64,000 nt of DNA from contig CACFOR010000003.1 of NCBI GenBank assembly GCA_902567785.1, positions 85,001 to 149,000 on the forward strand, written 5' to 3'. Source of the DNA: an uncultured Pelagibacteraceae bacterium (GTDB lineage: Bacteria; Pseudomonadota; Alphaproteobacteria; Pelagibacterales; Pelagibacteraceae). Below the pieces are notes generated by a model. That model made no database searches and was not told where the DNA came from. It saw only the letters and a program-made list of their open reading frames with translations. Of the stretch, positions 44,328 to 53,085 are shown piece by piece (positions within the stretch are counted from its first letter, which is position 1; each line of letters begins with the position of its first letter). The position numbers and the translations under genes were made by a program.

Positions 44328-45059
44328 ATGCCAAAGAGAAATCCATTAAGGTTAAGTAGATCTAGATGGGATAATTTTATTAAATGTCCCAAATGCTTTT
44401 ATCTAAAAGAGAAGCATAATATAAACCCACCAGGTCAACCAGGTCATCCGATCAATTCGAGAGTTGATACACTTTTAAAAGAAGAATTCGATATACTAAG
44501 AAGTGAAGGTAAAAAACATCCTATCTTTAAAGAATATAATTTAAATTTTATTCCTTATAATAAACTTGATCCAGAGGTTCTTAAAAATTACAGGACCAAC
44601 TCTAAAGGTGTAGAAGCAAAATCTCAAAAAACAAAATATACTTTATGTGGTTCATTAGATGATTTGTGGTTTAATTTAGATACTGATGAAATAGTAGTTC
44701 TAGATTACAAAGCAACATCTAATAAAAAACTTGAAGACTACAAAACTTCTACCAAACACTATCATAAGTCTTATCTTAGACAGTTAGATTTTTATGCATA
44801 TTTGTTGAAACTAAATGATTTTAAAGTACATAAAATTGGTTATTGGTTAATTTGTAATGCTGCTGATGAAAATCAAAAAACTTTTAATAATAATGTTAAT
44901 TTTAAAACATCTATATTGTCATATGAATTAAAAACTGACTATATTGAAGATACTTTGATAGAGTTAGAGAAATGTCTTGAAAAAAACAAACCCCCAATTT
45001 CAGGTAATGATTGTGATAATTGTAGGTGGTTTGATGAAAGAAAAAGTATCAATATATAA
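44328..45059 (+). CDS. PD-(D/E)XK nuclease with four-cysteine cluster (Cas4/RecB-like)
   Basis: This 243-residue protein has a nuclease core in GSLDDLW (Asp111) and VVLDYKAT (Asp126, Lys128), then RQLDFYAYLL with the Gln and Tyr of motif QxxxY. Cysteines 20 and 23 (CPKC) near the start and 229 and 232 (CDNC) near the end are spaced as in Cas4/AddB-type Fe-S nucleases. It leads the defence-like cassette. No cas genes or CRISPR array are visible. A DNA end-processing or restriction role is inferred from the company it keeps. Confidence 0.78.
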   Translation: MPKRNPLRLSRSRWDNFIKCPKCFYLKEKHNINPPGQPGHPINSRVDTLLKEEFDILRSEGKKHPIFKEYNLNFIPYNKLDPEVLKNYRTNSKGVEAKSQKTKYTLCGSLDDLWFNLDTDEIVVLDYKATSNKKLEDYKTSTKHYHKSYLRQLDFYAYLLKLNDFKVHKIGYWLICNAADENQKTFNNNVNFKTSILSYELKTDYIEDTLIELEKCLEKNKPPISGNDCDNCRWFDERKSINI

Positions 45060-45069
45060 TTAAATATAA

Positions 45070-45504
45070 ATGAGTAGTTATTATTGCTTAGTCACATCAG
45101 ACACCGAAACAAAGTTTGCTAGAGATATAATTAATAGTAGACTTAAAGAAAAAAAATACCCGCTTTATAAGAAAACACCTTTTCTTAATGAAATTAAAAA
45201 AAATGATGAAGTTGTATTTTATTTAGCGGGAAAAGGTGAAAACTCACAATCATTTGTAGCAACAGCAAAAATTTTATCTATTGAAACAATTAACAACACT
45301 GCAGTTATTGATCCTGATAACAATAATAAAATTGTGATAAAATATTTAAATCTCGATAATATAAATTTTTTTGAAAAAAGGATAAACATAAAATCTATTC
45401 TTGACAATTTAAATTTTATTAAAAATAAAAAGCACTATGGAGTCAATTTAGTAGGTGGTGTATCAAAAATTAAATATGAAGATTTTAAAACAATAAATAA
45501 ATAA
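45070..45504 (+). CDS. EVE/PUA-like domain protein
   Basis: This 144-residue protein begins YYCLVTSDTETKFARDII and continues with a KKNDEVVFYLAGKGENSQSFVATAKI strand-turn-strand that resembles EVE/PUA-like domains. Some of these read modified cytosines and occur with restriction systems. It ends GVNLVGGVSKIKYEDF, where EVE proteins place a late structural motif. It is located between a nuclease and a restriction-modification pair that includes a C5 cytosine methyltransferase, so sensing of modified DNA is plausible. The domain call rests on overall pattern, not on a diagnostic residue. Confidence 0.6.
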   Translation: MSSYYCLVTSDTETKFARDIINSRLKEKKYPLYKKTPFLNEIKKNDEVVFYLAGKGENSQSFVATAKILSIETINNTAVIDPDNNNKIVIKYLNLDNINFFEKRINIKSILDNLNFIKNKKHYGVNLVGGVSKIKYEDFKTINK

Positions 45505-45540
45505 CTGGATCGTATCACGCTAAAATGCAAATATGCCTAA

Positions 45541-46371
45541 ATGGCATGGAATGATTCTGAAGATAAAACAAAAATTTTTCTAGACAAAAAAATATCTCAA
45601 TGGGCAAAAAATAATCCTGAATTTAAAAAAATACACACTAATTCTAAAGGTGGTTCAGACTCCACTCAACCAGATATAGAAATTTTTAAAAAAAATAAAA
45701 TTATTTTTAATATTGAGATAAAAGAGGATAATTCACAAATTGGACAGTTTGTAATAATCCCAGATAACTCCTCAAAAAAATTTGTTTTAGGTGATATTAA
45801 AGGCAATAGATTAAGAACTGCTAAAATTAATGAGTATATGAATAAAAATTTCGATAATTACAATAAACCTACAACAGCGGGTTTGGTTCTTGGGTGTTCG
45901 GATAAAATTATATACGATTGTATAAAAAATTTTTTAGAGGAGAAGAATAATAGATATATTGCTTGTAAAATTAAAGAAACTATTAAAATTATTCATTATA
46001 AAAAATTTAGTGATTTTTTTTCTGCTAAGGCGATTTATAGAAAAAAAAAGAGTGGATCTTCACCTGTATCTAGTAAATCTACTATTGATTTAAAAAAAAA
46101 AGTAAAAGATGAATTTAATTCGGTAGATGTAAAATTTACTAAAGATAAAAAATTTTTTTTTAAAAGTCAGGCAAAAAATTTACTTGGAAAATATTTTTTA
46201 TTAGATGATGATAAATATTTTATATCAAAAAAAAAATATGGCGATTTTTACAGAATTACTAAAACAAGTAAGACAAATAACCCTAACGTGATCTTTGTAA
46301 TTTCAATGAAAGATAAAAACAAAAAAGATAATATAGATTTATTAAAAAAGGATTTGATGGAAAATGATTAA
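45541..46371 (+). CDS. Putative type II restriction endonuclease (PD-(D/E)XK)
   Basis: This 276-residue protein has GGSDSTQPDIEIF (Pro44-Asp45) followed 14 residues later by NIEIKEDNSQIGQF (Glu59-x-Lys61), the PD...ExK catalytic pattern of many restriction enzymes. The rest is lysine-rich with no known domain recognised; the C-terminal ~85 residues may be a separate DNA-reading domain. It overlaps the C5 methyltransferase gene by 8 nt, the classical layout of a type II pair. The recognition site cannot be read. Confidence 0.72.
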   Translation: MAWNDSEDKTKIFLDKKISQWAKNNPEFKKIHTNSKGGSDSTQPDIEIFKKNKIIFNIEIKEDNSQIGQFVIIPDNSSKKFVLGDIKGNRLRTAKINEYMNKNFDNYNKPTTAGLVLGCSDKIIYDCIKNFLEEKNNRYIACKIKETIKIIHYKKFSDFFSAKAIYRKKKSGSSPVSSKSTIDLKKKVKDEFNSVDVKFTKDKKFFFKSQAKNLLGKYFLLDDDKYFISKKKYGDFYRITKTSKTNNPNVIFVISMKDKNKKDNIDLLKKDLMEND

Positions 46372-47323
46372 ATTTATTGATTTATTTTGTGGAATAGGAG
46401 GATTCCATTTGGCAATGAGAGGCATTAAATCAAAATGTGTGTTTGCTTCTGAATGGGATAAAAATTGTCAAGATGTATACGAAAAAAACTTCAAAATAAA
46501 ACCCAATGGAGACATAACAAATATTGATGAGAAAAATATTCCCAAACATGATTTATTATTTGCGGGATTTCCTTGTCAGGCATTTAGTATATCAGGAAAA
46601 AGACTTGGTTTTGAAGATTCTCGTGGAACTTTATTTTTTGATGTTGCGAGAATTATTAAATTTCATAATCCTAAAGTAGTATTTTTAGAAAACGTTAAAA
46701 ATTTCCTAAGGCATGATAATGGCAAAACAATGCGAGTAGTAAAATCTATTTTGGAAGAACTAAATTATGATGTTTTCTTCTCTTTATTAAATTCTGCAAA
46801 ATATGGAGTGCCTCAAAGCAGGGAAAGAATTTACATAGTTGCCTTCAAAAAAAATTTAAAGGTTAAAGAATTTAATTTTCCGAAACCTTCCAACAATTCG
46901 ATTAGTTTAAAAAGTATTTTACTTTCAGATAAAATAACTCAGAAATATGTTATTAAAAGAAAGGACGTTTTTTTAAAAAAAATATCTATCCAAAAAGATA
47001 TCTTTGGAGCATACCCGCAAAAACCAATTAGAGTTGGACATGTTAATAAAGGAGGACAGGGAGAGAGGATATATAGTGAATATGGTCACGCAACTGCAAT
47101 GACAGCATATGGTGGTGGCATAGGGTCTAAAACTGGTCTTTATCTTGTAAATAATAAAATTAGAAAACTTGCACCAAGAGAATGTGCAAGAATTTTTGGT
47201 TTTCCAGAAAAATTTAAAATTCATGAAAATTCCAATGTTGTTTATAAACAGTTTGGCAACAGCGTGGTGGTAAATGTTGTTTCTTTAATAATTAAGGAAA
47301 TTATAAAAAAGAAATTGTTTTAA
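46364..47323 (+). CDS. DNA (cytosine-5-)-methyltransferase
   Basis: This 319-residue C5 methyltransferase has motifs in order: I IKFIDLFCGIGGFHLAM, IV FAGFPCQAFSISGKR with catalytic Cys71, VI FLENVKNF (Glu109), VIII QSRERIYIV (151-155), and IX-X APRECARIFGFPEKF with YKQFGNSVVVNVV. Length is normal for a type II modification enzyme. It protects the host from the adjacent restriction enzyme candidate. Its 3' end is about 60 nt from the end of the tmRNA gene on the other strand. Confidence 0.93.
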   Translation: MIKFIDLFCGIGGFHLAMRGIKSKCVFASEWDKNCQDVYEKNFKIKPNGDITNIDEKNIPKHDLLFAGFPCQAFSISGKRLGFEDSRGTLFFDVARIIKFHNPKVVFLENVKNFLRHDNGKTMRVVKSILEELNYDVFFSLLNSAKYGVPQSRERIYIVAFKKNLKVKEFNFPKPSNNSISLKSILLSDKITQKYVIKRKDVFLKKISIQKDIFGAYPQKPIRVGHVNKGGQGERIYSEYGHATAMTAYGGGIGSKTGLYLVNNKIRKLAPRECARIFGFPEKFKIHENSNVVYKQFGNSVVVNVVSLIIKEIIKKKLF

Positions 47324-47349
47324 AAAATAAAGAAGGAATTTTGTTTTAA

Positions 47350-47612
47350 AAGGGGCGTTCTGTTGCCCGGTGCCCCAGACCGCGCTTTCTTAAATAAATT
47401 TAAGCAGCGAGAGCAAATTTATCATTTGCAATTATATATTAGCCCGATAACGACGGAGCAATCCCGAACGAAAGAATAGCCTTTAGACACTAGTCGAATC
47501 TAATTCACCCCCATAAGTTGTATATGGTGGAGGTGGTGGGTAATGCTCCCACGTCCTCAATGTTTATTACGAAATTCGTTTATCGTCATAGTTGGAAATC
47601 CAACTCTAATAA
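47350..47612 (-). ncRNA. ssrA: tmRNA, circularly permuted two-piece form
   Basis: On the reverse strand the acceptor half comes first (about 47612 down to 47525), ending with T-arm GTGGG/CCCAC and CACCTCC-A-CCA. After a 12-nt spacer the coding half begins at 47512 with GGGGGTGAATTAGATTCGAC, the standard tmRNA 5' sequence. GGGGGTG pairs with CACCTCC over 7 bp to form the acceptor stem. The tag frame (47429-47400) reads ANDKFALAA then TAA. Permutation with separate halves is typical of alphaproteobacteria. The outer limits are approximate. Confidence 0.93.
47351..47385 (-). repeat. Copy 3 of the ssrA-end motif, pseudoknot and terminator-like
   Basis: Read on the minus strand, GGTCTGGGGC is followed by ACCGGGCAACAGAAC and GCCCC. 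TCTG can pair with CAGA and GGGGC with GCCCC as an interleaved pseudoknot, and TTTT follows, so it may also end transcription. This is the 3' end of the tmRNA coding half. Related copies occur at 41800, 42161 and 44151, always in this orientation, as expected for duplicated attachment cores. Confidence 0.6.
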
Positions 47613-47652
47613 TATAAAACTTTATTTTAAAGATTCAATTTATTTATTGTAA

Positions 47653-48600
47653 ATGACACTCTCAGAACAACAAAAAAAAGAGATACTTGAACAACAAGCT
47701 CAAAAAAATACTACAAAAAGGGTTACATCCCCTGAATTAGAAAAAATTTTATATGAAGCTGTCCCAGTTCTAGACCATGGATTTGTTAGAGTTGTTGATT
47801 ATATGGGAGATGATAGTTCAATAGTACAATCAGCTAGAGTTTCATATGGAAAAGGAACAAAAAAAGTTTCAACTGACAGCGGTTTAATTAAATATTTAAT
47901 GAGGCATAGACATAGCACTCCATTTGAAATGTGTGAAATAAAATATCATGTAAAACTACCTATATTTATAGCAAGACAATGGATTAGACATAGAACAGCA
48001 AATGTTAATGAGTACTCAGCGCGGTATTCAATATTAGATAAAGAATTTTATATGCCAACAAAAGATCATCTAGCAGCACAGTCAAGAAGCAATAGACAAG
48101 GCAGAGGAGATCTAATTAATGGCAAACAAGCGGACGAAATTTTAAATATTTTAAAAAAAGATGCTAAACAAACTTATGATAATTATGAATTAATGCTGAA
48201 CGAAAGATTTGATGGTAGTGTTATAAATGAAAACAACAAAGGTTTAGCAAGAGAATTAGCAAGAATGAATTTAACTTTAAATACATATACACAGTGGTAT
48301 TGGAAAACAGATTTATTAAATTTATTAAATTTTTTATCTCTACGTTCAGATAGTCATGCACAATATGAAATAAGAGCTTACGCAGATGTTATGATAGAGA
48401 GTTTAAAAAAATGGGTACCAATAACATTTGATGCATTTATGGATTATAGAGTGGGAGGTATGGAATTGTCTGCTAAAGCTAAATCTGTAATTCAAAAAAT
48501 GATAAAAGGCGAAAAATGTGATTTTGATACATCTTTGCTTTCAAAGAGAGAATGGAATGAGTTAATGGAATCTTTTGGTTTTAAAGAAAAGATCCTTTAA
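47653..48600 (+). CDS. thyX: FAD-dependent thymidylate synthase
   Basis: This 315-residue protein makes dTMP from dUMP using methylene-tetrahydrofolate and FAD. The ThyX motif [13 protein letters not shown] (residues 112-124, RHRx7S) is intact. Earlier [20 protein letters not shown] and the late [20 protein letters not shown] are also typical. It is longer than minimal ThyX (~220), as alphaproteobacterial forms tend to be. Its 3' end overlaps the convergent mrp gene by 20 nt. Confidence 0.95.
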   Translation: MTLSEQQKKEILEQQAQKNTTKRVTSPELEKILYEAVPVLDHGFVRVVDYMGDDSSIVQSARVSYGKGTKKVSTDSGLIKYLMRHRHSTPFEMCEIKYHVKLPIFIARQWIRHRTANVNEYSARYSILDKEFYMPTKDHLAAQSRSNRQGRGDLINGKQADEILNILKKDAKQTYDNYELMLNERFDGSVINENNKGLARELARMNLTLNTYTQWYWKTDLLNLLNFLSLRSDSHAQYEIRAYADVMIESLKKWVPITFDAFMDYRVGGMELSAKAKSVIQKMIKGEKCDFDTSLLSKREWNELMESFGFKEKIL

Positions 48601-49408
48601 TTTTTGTAGCTATTTCTTTAAAAATTTTAGAAATTTTATGATCTGGGTTTATTTCTACAAGAGGTTTTCCAGAATCAGCGGCAACTCTTAAATCAATATT
48701 AATTGGTATTTTTCCAAGAAACTCTTTTTTATAATCTTTAGCAACTTTTTCTACACCATCTTTTCCAAAAATATTATATTTTTTACCCTCATCAGTTTCA
48801 AAAAAACTCATATTATCTACGAGACCAAGTATGGGTACTTTTAATTTATCAAACATATTAATTCCTCTTTTAACATCTAGGAGCGCAATCTCTTGTGGAG
48901 TCGAAACAATAATTACGCCATCAACTTTAATTTCTTGAGCAAACGTTAATTGTGTGTCTCCCGTTCCAGGAGGCATATCTACAATGATAAAATCTAAATC
49001 ACTCCAAAGAACTTTTTGAGTGAAAGTTTTTATTGCACTTGTAACCATGGGGCCCCTCCAAATCATGGGAGTATCTTTATCAACCAAAAAACCAATGGAC
49101 ATACACTGAATGCCATATTGGTTAATTGGTATCATGCTTTTTCCGTCTTCACTTTTTGGTTTTTCATTTATAGACATCATTTTAGGTAGCGAAGGACCAT
49201 AAATATCAGCGTCAAGAATTCCTACTTTTAATCCAATAGTTTTTAAAGCTAGGGCAAAATTCATGGCAAATGTTGATTTGCCAACACCTCCTTTGGCACT
49301 AGATATTGCTATGGTGAATTTGGTGCCTTTTATGGGATTTTTGGTAAAACTTCTCGGAGCTGTGTTTTTTTTAAAAGCATCGCTTAAACCAGTAGTCTTT
49401 TTGTCCAT
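48581..49408 (-). CDS. mrp: Mrp/NBP35-family Fe-S cluster carrier ATPase
   Basis: This 275-residue P-loop protein has the deviant Walker [19 protein letters not shown] near residue 40. [33 protein letters not shown] and [17 protein letters not shown] are Mrp/ApbC signatures. The usual CxxC bridge for the cluster is not seen; the region reads [19 protein letters not shown], where many homologues have NMS-F-CP-C. It lacks the N-terminal DUF59 domain of longer forms. ATG at 49408 has a good ribosome site; an earlier TTG at 49435 is possible. Confidence 0.87.
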   Translation of the reverse strand: MDKKTTGLSDAFKKNTAPRSFTKNPIKGTKFTIAISSAKGGVGKSTFAMNFALALKTIGLKVGILDADIYGPSLPKMMSINEKPKSEDGKSMIPINQYGIQCMSIGFLVDKDTPMIWRGPMVTSAIKTFTQKVLWSDLDFIIVDMPPGTGDTQLTFAQEIKVDGVIIVSTPQEIALLDVKRGINMFDKLKVPILGLVDNMSFFETDEGKKYNIFGKDGVEKVAKDYKKEFLGKIPINIDLRVAADSGKPLVEINPDHKISKIFKEIATKIKGSFL

Positions 49409-49458
49409 ATTTCCTATCTTAACTTGTTTTTGCAAATAAAATCACTATATAAAGTGTC

Positions 49459-50562
49459 ATGGCAAATGGAAATGATTTTAAAGGTGAAAGCCCGTGGGGA
49501 TCTCCTCCAAGAGGAGAGGGGAAAAATGGTTCTGGAAGAGGTGGACAGAGACCTCCCAATATCGATGAGCTTATAGAAAAAATCCAAAAATTAATTAATA
49601 ATTTTATCCCTGGCGGTAAGTCTGGCGGAAGTAGACCAATTATTTTTGGACTTATTTTATTGATTGCAGTTTGGGCTTTTAGTGGTTTATATAGAGTCTT
49701 GCCTGATGAACAAGGTGTTGTTTTAAGATTTGGAAAATTTGTTTCAACAACTCAGCCAGGCTTAAATTATCACATACCTTATCCAGTTGAAACAGTTCTT
49801 ACTCCAAAAGTTACAAAAGTAAATAGAATTGATGTTGGCTTTAGAGCCGCAAGCGATTCTGGAAGAACATCAGGAGTTGGCGATGTCCCAGAAGAAAGTT
49901 TAATGCTAACAGGGGATGAAAATATTGTTAACATTGATTTTTCAGTTTTTTGGGTAATTAAAGATGCAGGAAATTTTTTATTTAGAATTCAAAGCCCAGT
50001 AGAAACGGTCAAAGCAGCATCAGAAACTGCTATGAGGGAAGTGATTGCAAAAAGTCAACTTCAACCAATTTTAACAAAAGGAAGATCAACAATTGAAATT
50101 GAAGTTCAAGAAATTATTCAAAGTATTTTAGATGAATACGAATCAGGAATTCAAGTTACGCAAGTTCAAACACAAAAAGCAGATCCACCAGATCAAGTAA
50201 TAGATGCTTTTAGAGATGTTCAAGCGGCAAGAGCTGACATGGAACGTTCAAAAAATGAAGCAGAAGCATATGCTAATGATGTTATTCCAAGAGCACGTGG
50301 AGATGCTGCAAAAATATTACAAGAAGCAGAAGCTTACAAAAAACAGGTTGTGGCTGCTGCAGAAGGTGAAGCGAGTAGATTTGTAGCTATTTATAATGAA
50401 TATGCAAAAGCAAAACAGGTAACCCAGGAAAGAATGTACCTTGAAACTATGGAAAAGGTTTTGGCTGATATTGATAAAGTTATTATTGATAGAAAAGCAG
50501 GCGGAGTAGTTCCGTATTTACCTTTACCAGAATTATCTAAGAAGAAAGGATCTAGCAATTAA
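49459..50562 (+). CDS. hflK: HflK, membrane subunit of the FtsH regulator complex
   Basis: This 367-residue protein has a Gly-rich polar N-terminus (about 55 residues), one membrane helix (IIFGLILLIAVWAFSGLYRV) and a SPFH/band-7 domain starting VLPDEQGVVLRFGKFVSTTQ. A long helical region rich in Ala and Glu (residues ~245-320) follows. With HflC it forms a large periplasmic cage around the FtsH protease. The hflC start directly abuts its stop (TAATG overlap). Confidence 0.93.
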   Translation: MANGNDFKGESPWGSPPRGEGKNGSGRGGQRPPNIDELIEKIQKLINNFIPGGKSGGSRPIIFGLILLIAVWAFSGLYRVLPDEQGVVLRFGKFVSTTQPGLNYHIPYPVETVLTPKVTKVNRIDVGFRAASDSGRTSGVGDVPEESLMLTGDENIVNIDFSVFWVIKDAGNFLFRIQSPVETVKAASETAMREVIAKSQLQPILTKGRSTIEIEVQEIIQSILDEYESGIQVTQVQTQKADPPDQVIDAFRDVQAARADMERSKNEAEAYANDVIPRARGDAAKILQEAEAYKKQVVAAAEGEASRFVAIYNEYAKAKQVTQERMYLETMEKVLADIDKVIIDRKAGGVVPYLPLPELSKKKGSSN

Positions 50563-51434
50563 TGAAATTAAGTAAATTTTTACTCCCAGTTATAGCTGTA
50601 GCAGGATTTGCAATTTATTTGTCACTTTTTGTGGTTAAAGAAATTAACCAGGCCATAGTGCTTCAATTTGGTGATCCTAAAAAAGTAATAGTTAAACCAG
50701 GTTTGCAAGTCAAAATACCTTTTATACAAAATGTTGTATTTTTAGATCGTAGAATTTTAAACTTAGATGCTCCACCAGAAGAAGTTATTGCATCTGATCA
50801 AAAACGATTAATCGTCGATGCCTACGCTAGATTTAAAATTGTTGATCCTCTAAAATTTTATATATCTGTTGGTGACGAGAGAGTTGCTAGATCCAGATTG
50901 TCTACAATTATAAATTCAAGAATAAGAAGTGTATTAGGTAAACAAAGTCTAGCTACTTTATTATCAGAAGATAGAACAAAACAAATGGCTATTATTCAGG
51001 AGGGAGTAAACACCGAAGCCCAGAATTTTGGAATACAAATTATTGATGTAAGAATTAAAAGAGCCGATCTTCCTCAAGCAAACAGTGAAGCTATATATAA
51101 AAGAATGCAAACAGAAAGAGAAAGAGAAGCCAAAGAATTTAGAGCTAAAGGAGCAGAGATGGCAGTAACTATTACTTCTACGGCTGATAAAGAGGTTACC
51201 GTACTTCTTGCGAATGCAAAAAAACAGTCGGAAATTATGAAAGGTGAAGGAGATGGACAAAGAAATAAAATATTTGCCAATGCCTTTGGTAAAGATCCAG
51301 AATTTTTTGCTTTCTACAGAGCTATGCAAGCTTATGAAAAAGCTCTAATAGGAGGAGATACTTCTTTAATTCTTTCACCCGATAGTGATTTCTTTAAGTT
51401 TTTTGGCGATACCGGAGTTATAAAGAAACAATAA
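50562..51434 (+). CDS. hflC: HflC, membrane subunit of the FtsH regulator complex
   Basis: This 290-residue protein has an N-terminal helix (FLLPVIAVAGFAIYLSLFVV) and a SPFH domain (VKEINQAIVLQFGDPKKVIV; RILNLDAPPEEVIASDQKRL). A coiled-coil region rich in charged residues (RMQTEREREAKEFRAKGAEM) follows. It is partner of hflK, with which it is co-translated. Length is normal for the family. Confidence 0.94.
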   Translation: MKLSKFLLPVIAVAGFAIYLSLFVVKEINQAIVLQFGDPKKVIVKPGLQVKIPFIQNVVFLDRRILNLDAPPEEVIASDQKRLIVDAYARFKIVDPLKFYISVGDERVARSRLSTIINSRIRSVLGKQSLATLLSEDRTKQMAIIQEGVNTEAQNFGIQIIDVRIKRADLPQANSEAIYKRMQTEREREAKEFRAKGAEMAVTITSTADKEVTVLLANAKKQSEIMKGEGDGQRNKIFANAFGKDPEFFAFYRAMQAYEKALIGGDTSLILSPDSDFFKFFGDTGVIKKQ

Positions 51435-51442
51435 TTAATTTC

Positions 51443-51634
51443 ATGAAAGAGCTCATCATAGCGATAGGCCTCATGTTGTTTATTGAGGGCAGCATATATG
51501 CCTTATTTCCATCAAAAATGAAAAATATGCTTAAATCCATTGAAAAAATGCAAATTAGTCAACTAAGAGTGGGAGGATTATTATTTGCTTTCATTGGTTT
51601 TATAATAGTTTGGTATTTTATACGGGCGGATTAA
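51443..51634 (+). CDS. DUF2065 (YjeT-like) small inner-membrane protein
   Basis: This 63-residue protein has two hydrophobic helices, one at the N-terminus (ELIIAIGLMLFIEGSIYALF) and one at the C-terminus (GGLLFAFIGFIIVWYFIRAD), joined by a short basic loop. It matches DUF2065/YjeT proteins, which are usually found just after hflKC, as here. The function is unknown; a role in membrane protein quality control is guessed from context. Its stop overlaps the degP start by 1 nt (TAATG). Confidence 0.9.
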   Translation: MKELIIAIGLMLFIEGSIYALFPSKMKNMLKSIEKMQISQLRVGGLLFAFIGFIIVWYFIRAD

Positions 51635-53064
51635 TGAAAATTTATAAAAATATTATTAATTTTAGTTTAGTATTAATTTTTCTAGTTTTTCCAATATCAC
51701 TTTCTCATAGCAAAAGTACACCAAATTCTTTTGCGGATTTAGCAGAAAGGCTTATGCCGTCCGTTGTAAATATATCTACCACCCAAATAATCAAAACAAC
51801 TACCAACCCTTTTCCTTTTCAATTTCCTCCTGGGTCACCATTTGAAGATATGCTTAAGGAATTTAATAAACCAACCGAGAGAAAAGCGACAGCTCTTGGA
51901 TCAGGGTTTATTATAGATAAAAAAGGAATAGTGGTTACAAATTATCATGTTATTCAAGGAGCCGAAGATATCATTGTAAGTGTTAATGGTACTCAAGAAT
52001 ATAAAGCGAAAGTTATTGGCAAAGATCCATATATGGATTTAGCTGTTTTGCAAATAGAATCATCTGAACGAAAATTTCTACCAATTGTTTTTGGAAATTC
52101 AGATAAAGCTCGAGTAGGCGATTGGGTAATAGCAATAGGTAACCCTTATGGTTTTGGAGGTACGGTTACATCAGGAATAATTTCAGCAAGAAACAGAGAT
52201 GTTGGTATAACTCGATATGATGATTTTATTCAAACAGACGCTTCCATAAATGTAGGAAATTCTGGTGGGCCTCTTTTTGATTTATCGGGAAAGGTTATCG
52301 GAATTAATACTGCAATTATCGCACCTGGTTCATCCGGATCTGTAGGAATAGGTTTTGCAATTCCATCAAACCCAGCAGCAAAAGTAATTAATCAGCTTAT
52401 TAAATATGGTGAGACTAAAAGAGGTTGGTTGGGGGTAAGAATACAAGAAGTCACAAAAGAGATTGCCGAGGTAGAGAAATTAGAGAGAGTCGAGGGAGCT
52501 TTAGTTGCTAGTGTTTCAGAAAAAAGTCCAGCAGAAAAAGCTGGAATAAAAGCTGGTGATATTATTTTAGAATTTGATGGTAAAAAAGTTATTACCATGC
52601 GAGCACTACCAAAATTAGTTGCTCAGTCAGAAGTTGGCAAAAGAGTTCTTGTTAAAATTTGGAGAAATAAAAAACTAATTTCGAAGAAAGTTTTATTAGG
52701 AAGATTAGAGTCTTCTGATCAATTTAAAGCTGAGGTGGAAGTAAAAAAAGAAAACACTGACAAACAAGTTAAGATAGAAGATTTGAATATTTTAGTAAGA
52801 GATTTAAATAAAAATGACATTGCTAACCGCGACTTGCCAAAAAATACAACAGGAGTTGTTGTAACAGATATCCTTCAAGGAAGTCCTTTAATGTTTATTT
52901 CGCAAAATGATATTATAGTTGAATTACAAAAGAAAAAAATTACAAGTTCAAATCAATTTTCAAATTTAGTTAAGGATATTGTTAATAAAGGATCAAAAAC
53001 TTTATATTTAGCAATTTATGACTCAACTAATCAAAGATCTTATATAACCATAAAATTAAAATAG
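51634..53064 (+). CDS. degP: DegP/Do-family periplasmic serine endoprotease
   Basis: This 476-residue protein starts at ATG 51634 with a signal peptide (MKIYKNIINFSLVLIFLVFP, cleaved near SHSKS). The trypsin-like domain shows His in VVTNYHVIQGA, Asp in PYMDLAVLQIE and Ser in VGNSGGPLFD. Two PDZ domains follow (GALVASVSEKSPAEKAGIKA and the C-terminal TGVVVTDILQGSPLMFISQN). It degrades or refolds misfolded periplasmic proteins. An in-frame TTG at 51610 is rejected because it would disrupt the signal peptide. Confidence 0.93.
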   Translation: MKIYKNIINFSLVLIFLVFPISLSHSKSTPNSFADLAERLMPSVVNISTTQIIKTTTNPFPFQFPPGSPFEDMLKEFNKPTERKATALGSGFIIDKKGIVVTNYHVIQGAEDIIVSVNGTQEYKAKVIGKDPYMDLAVLQIESSERKFLPIVFGNSDKARVGDWVIAIGNPYGFGGTVTSGIISARNRDVGITRYDDFIQTDASINVGNSGGPLFDLSGKVIGINTAIIAPGSSGSVGIGFAIPSNPAAKVINQLIKYGETKRGWLGVRIQEVTKEIAEVEKLERVEGALVASVSEKSPAEKAGIKAGDIILEFDGKKVITMRALPKLVAQSEVGKRVLVKIWRNKKLISKKVLLGRLESSDQFKAEVEVKKENTDKQVKIEDLNILVRDLNKNDIANRDLPKNTTGVVVTDILQGSPLMFISQNDIIVELQKKKITSSNQFSNLVKDIVNKGSKTLYLAIYDSTNQRSYITIKLK

Positions 53065-53085
53065 ATTTAATCAATTGAGATTCGA

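Larger units (their letters stand above)
41803..47385. mobile_element. Putative cassette island at the 3' end of ssrA
   Basis: This segment lies between the tmRNA 3' end and a second, similar copy of that end. It is subdivided by two 154/155-bp direct repeats that carry the same core. Its cargo is a deacetylase/formyltransferase pair and a restriction-modification-like group. tmRNA genes are well-known integration sites for islands. No integrase, transposase or phage gene is seen inside it, so mobility would need a trans-acting enzyme or may be lost. The limits are set by the repeats. Confidence 0.4.

Noticed and set aside
44328..45059. Possible Cas4 of a CRISPR-Cas system
   Set aside because: The nuclease has Cas4-like cysteines, but there are no Cas1/Cas2 genes and no array of evenly spaced repeats anywhere in the window.
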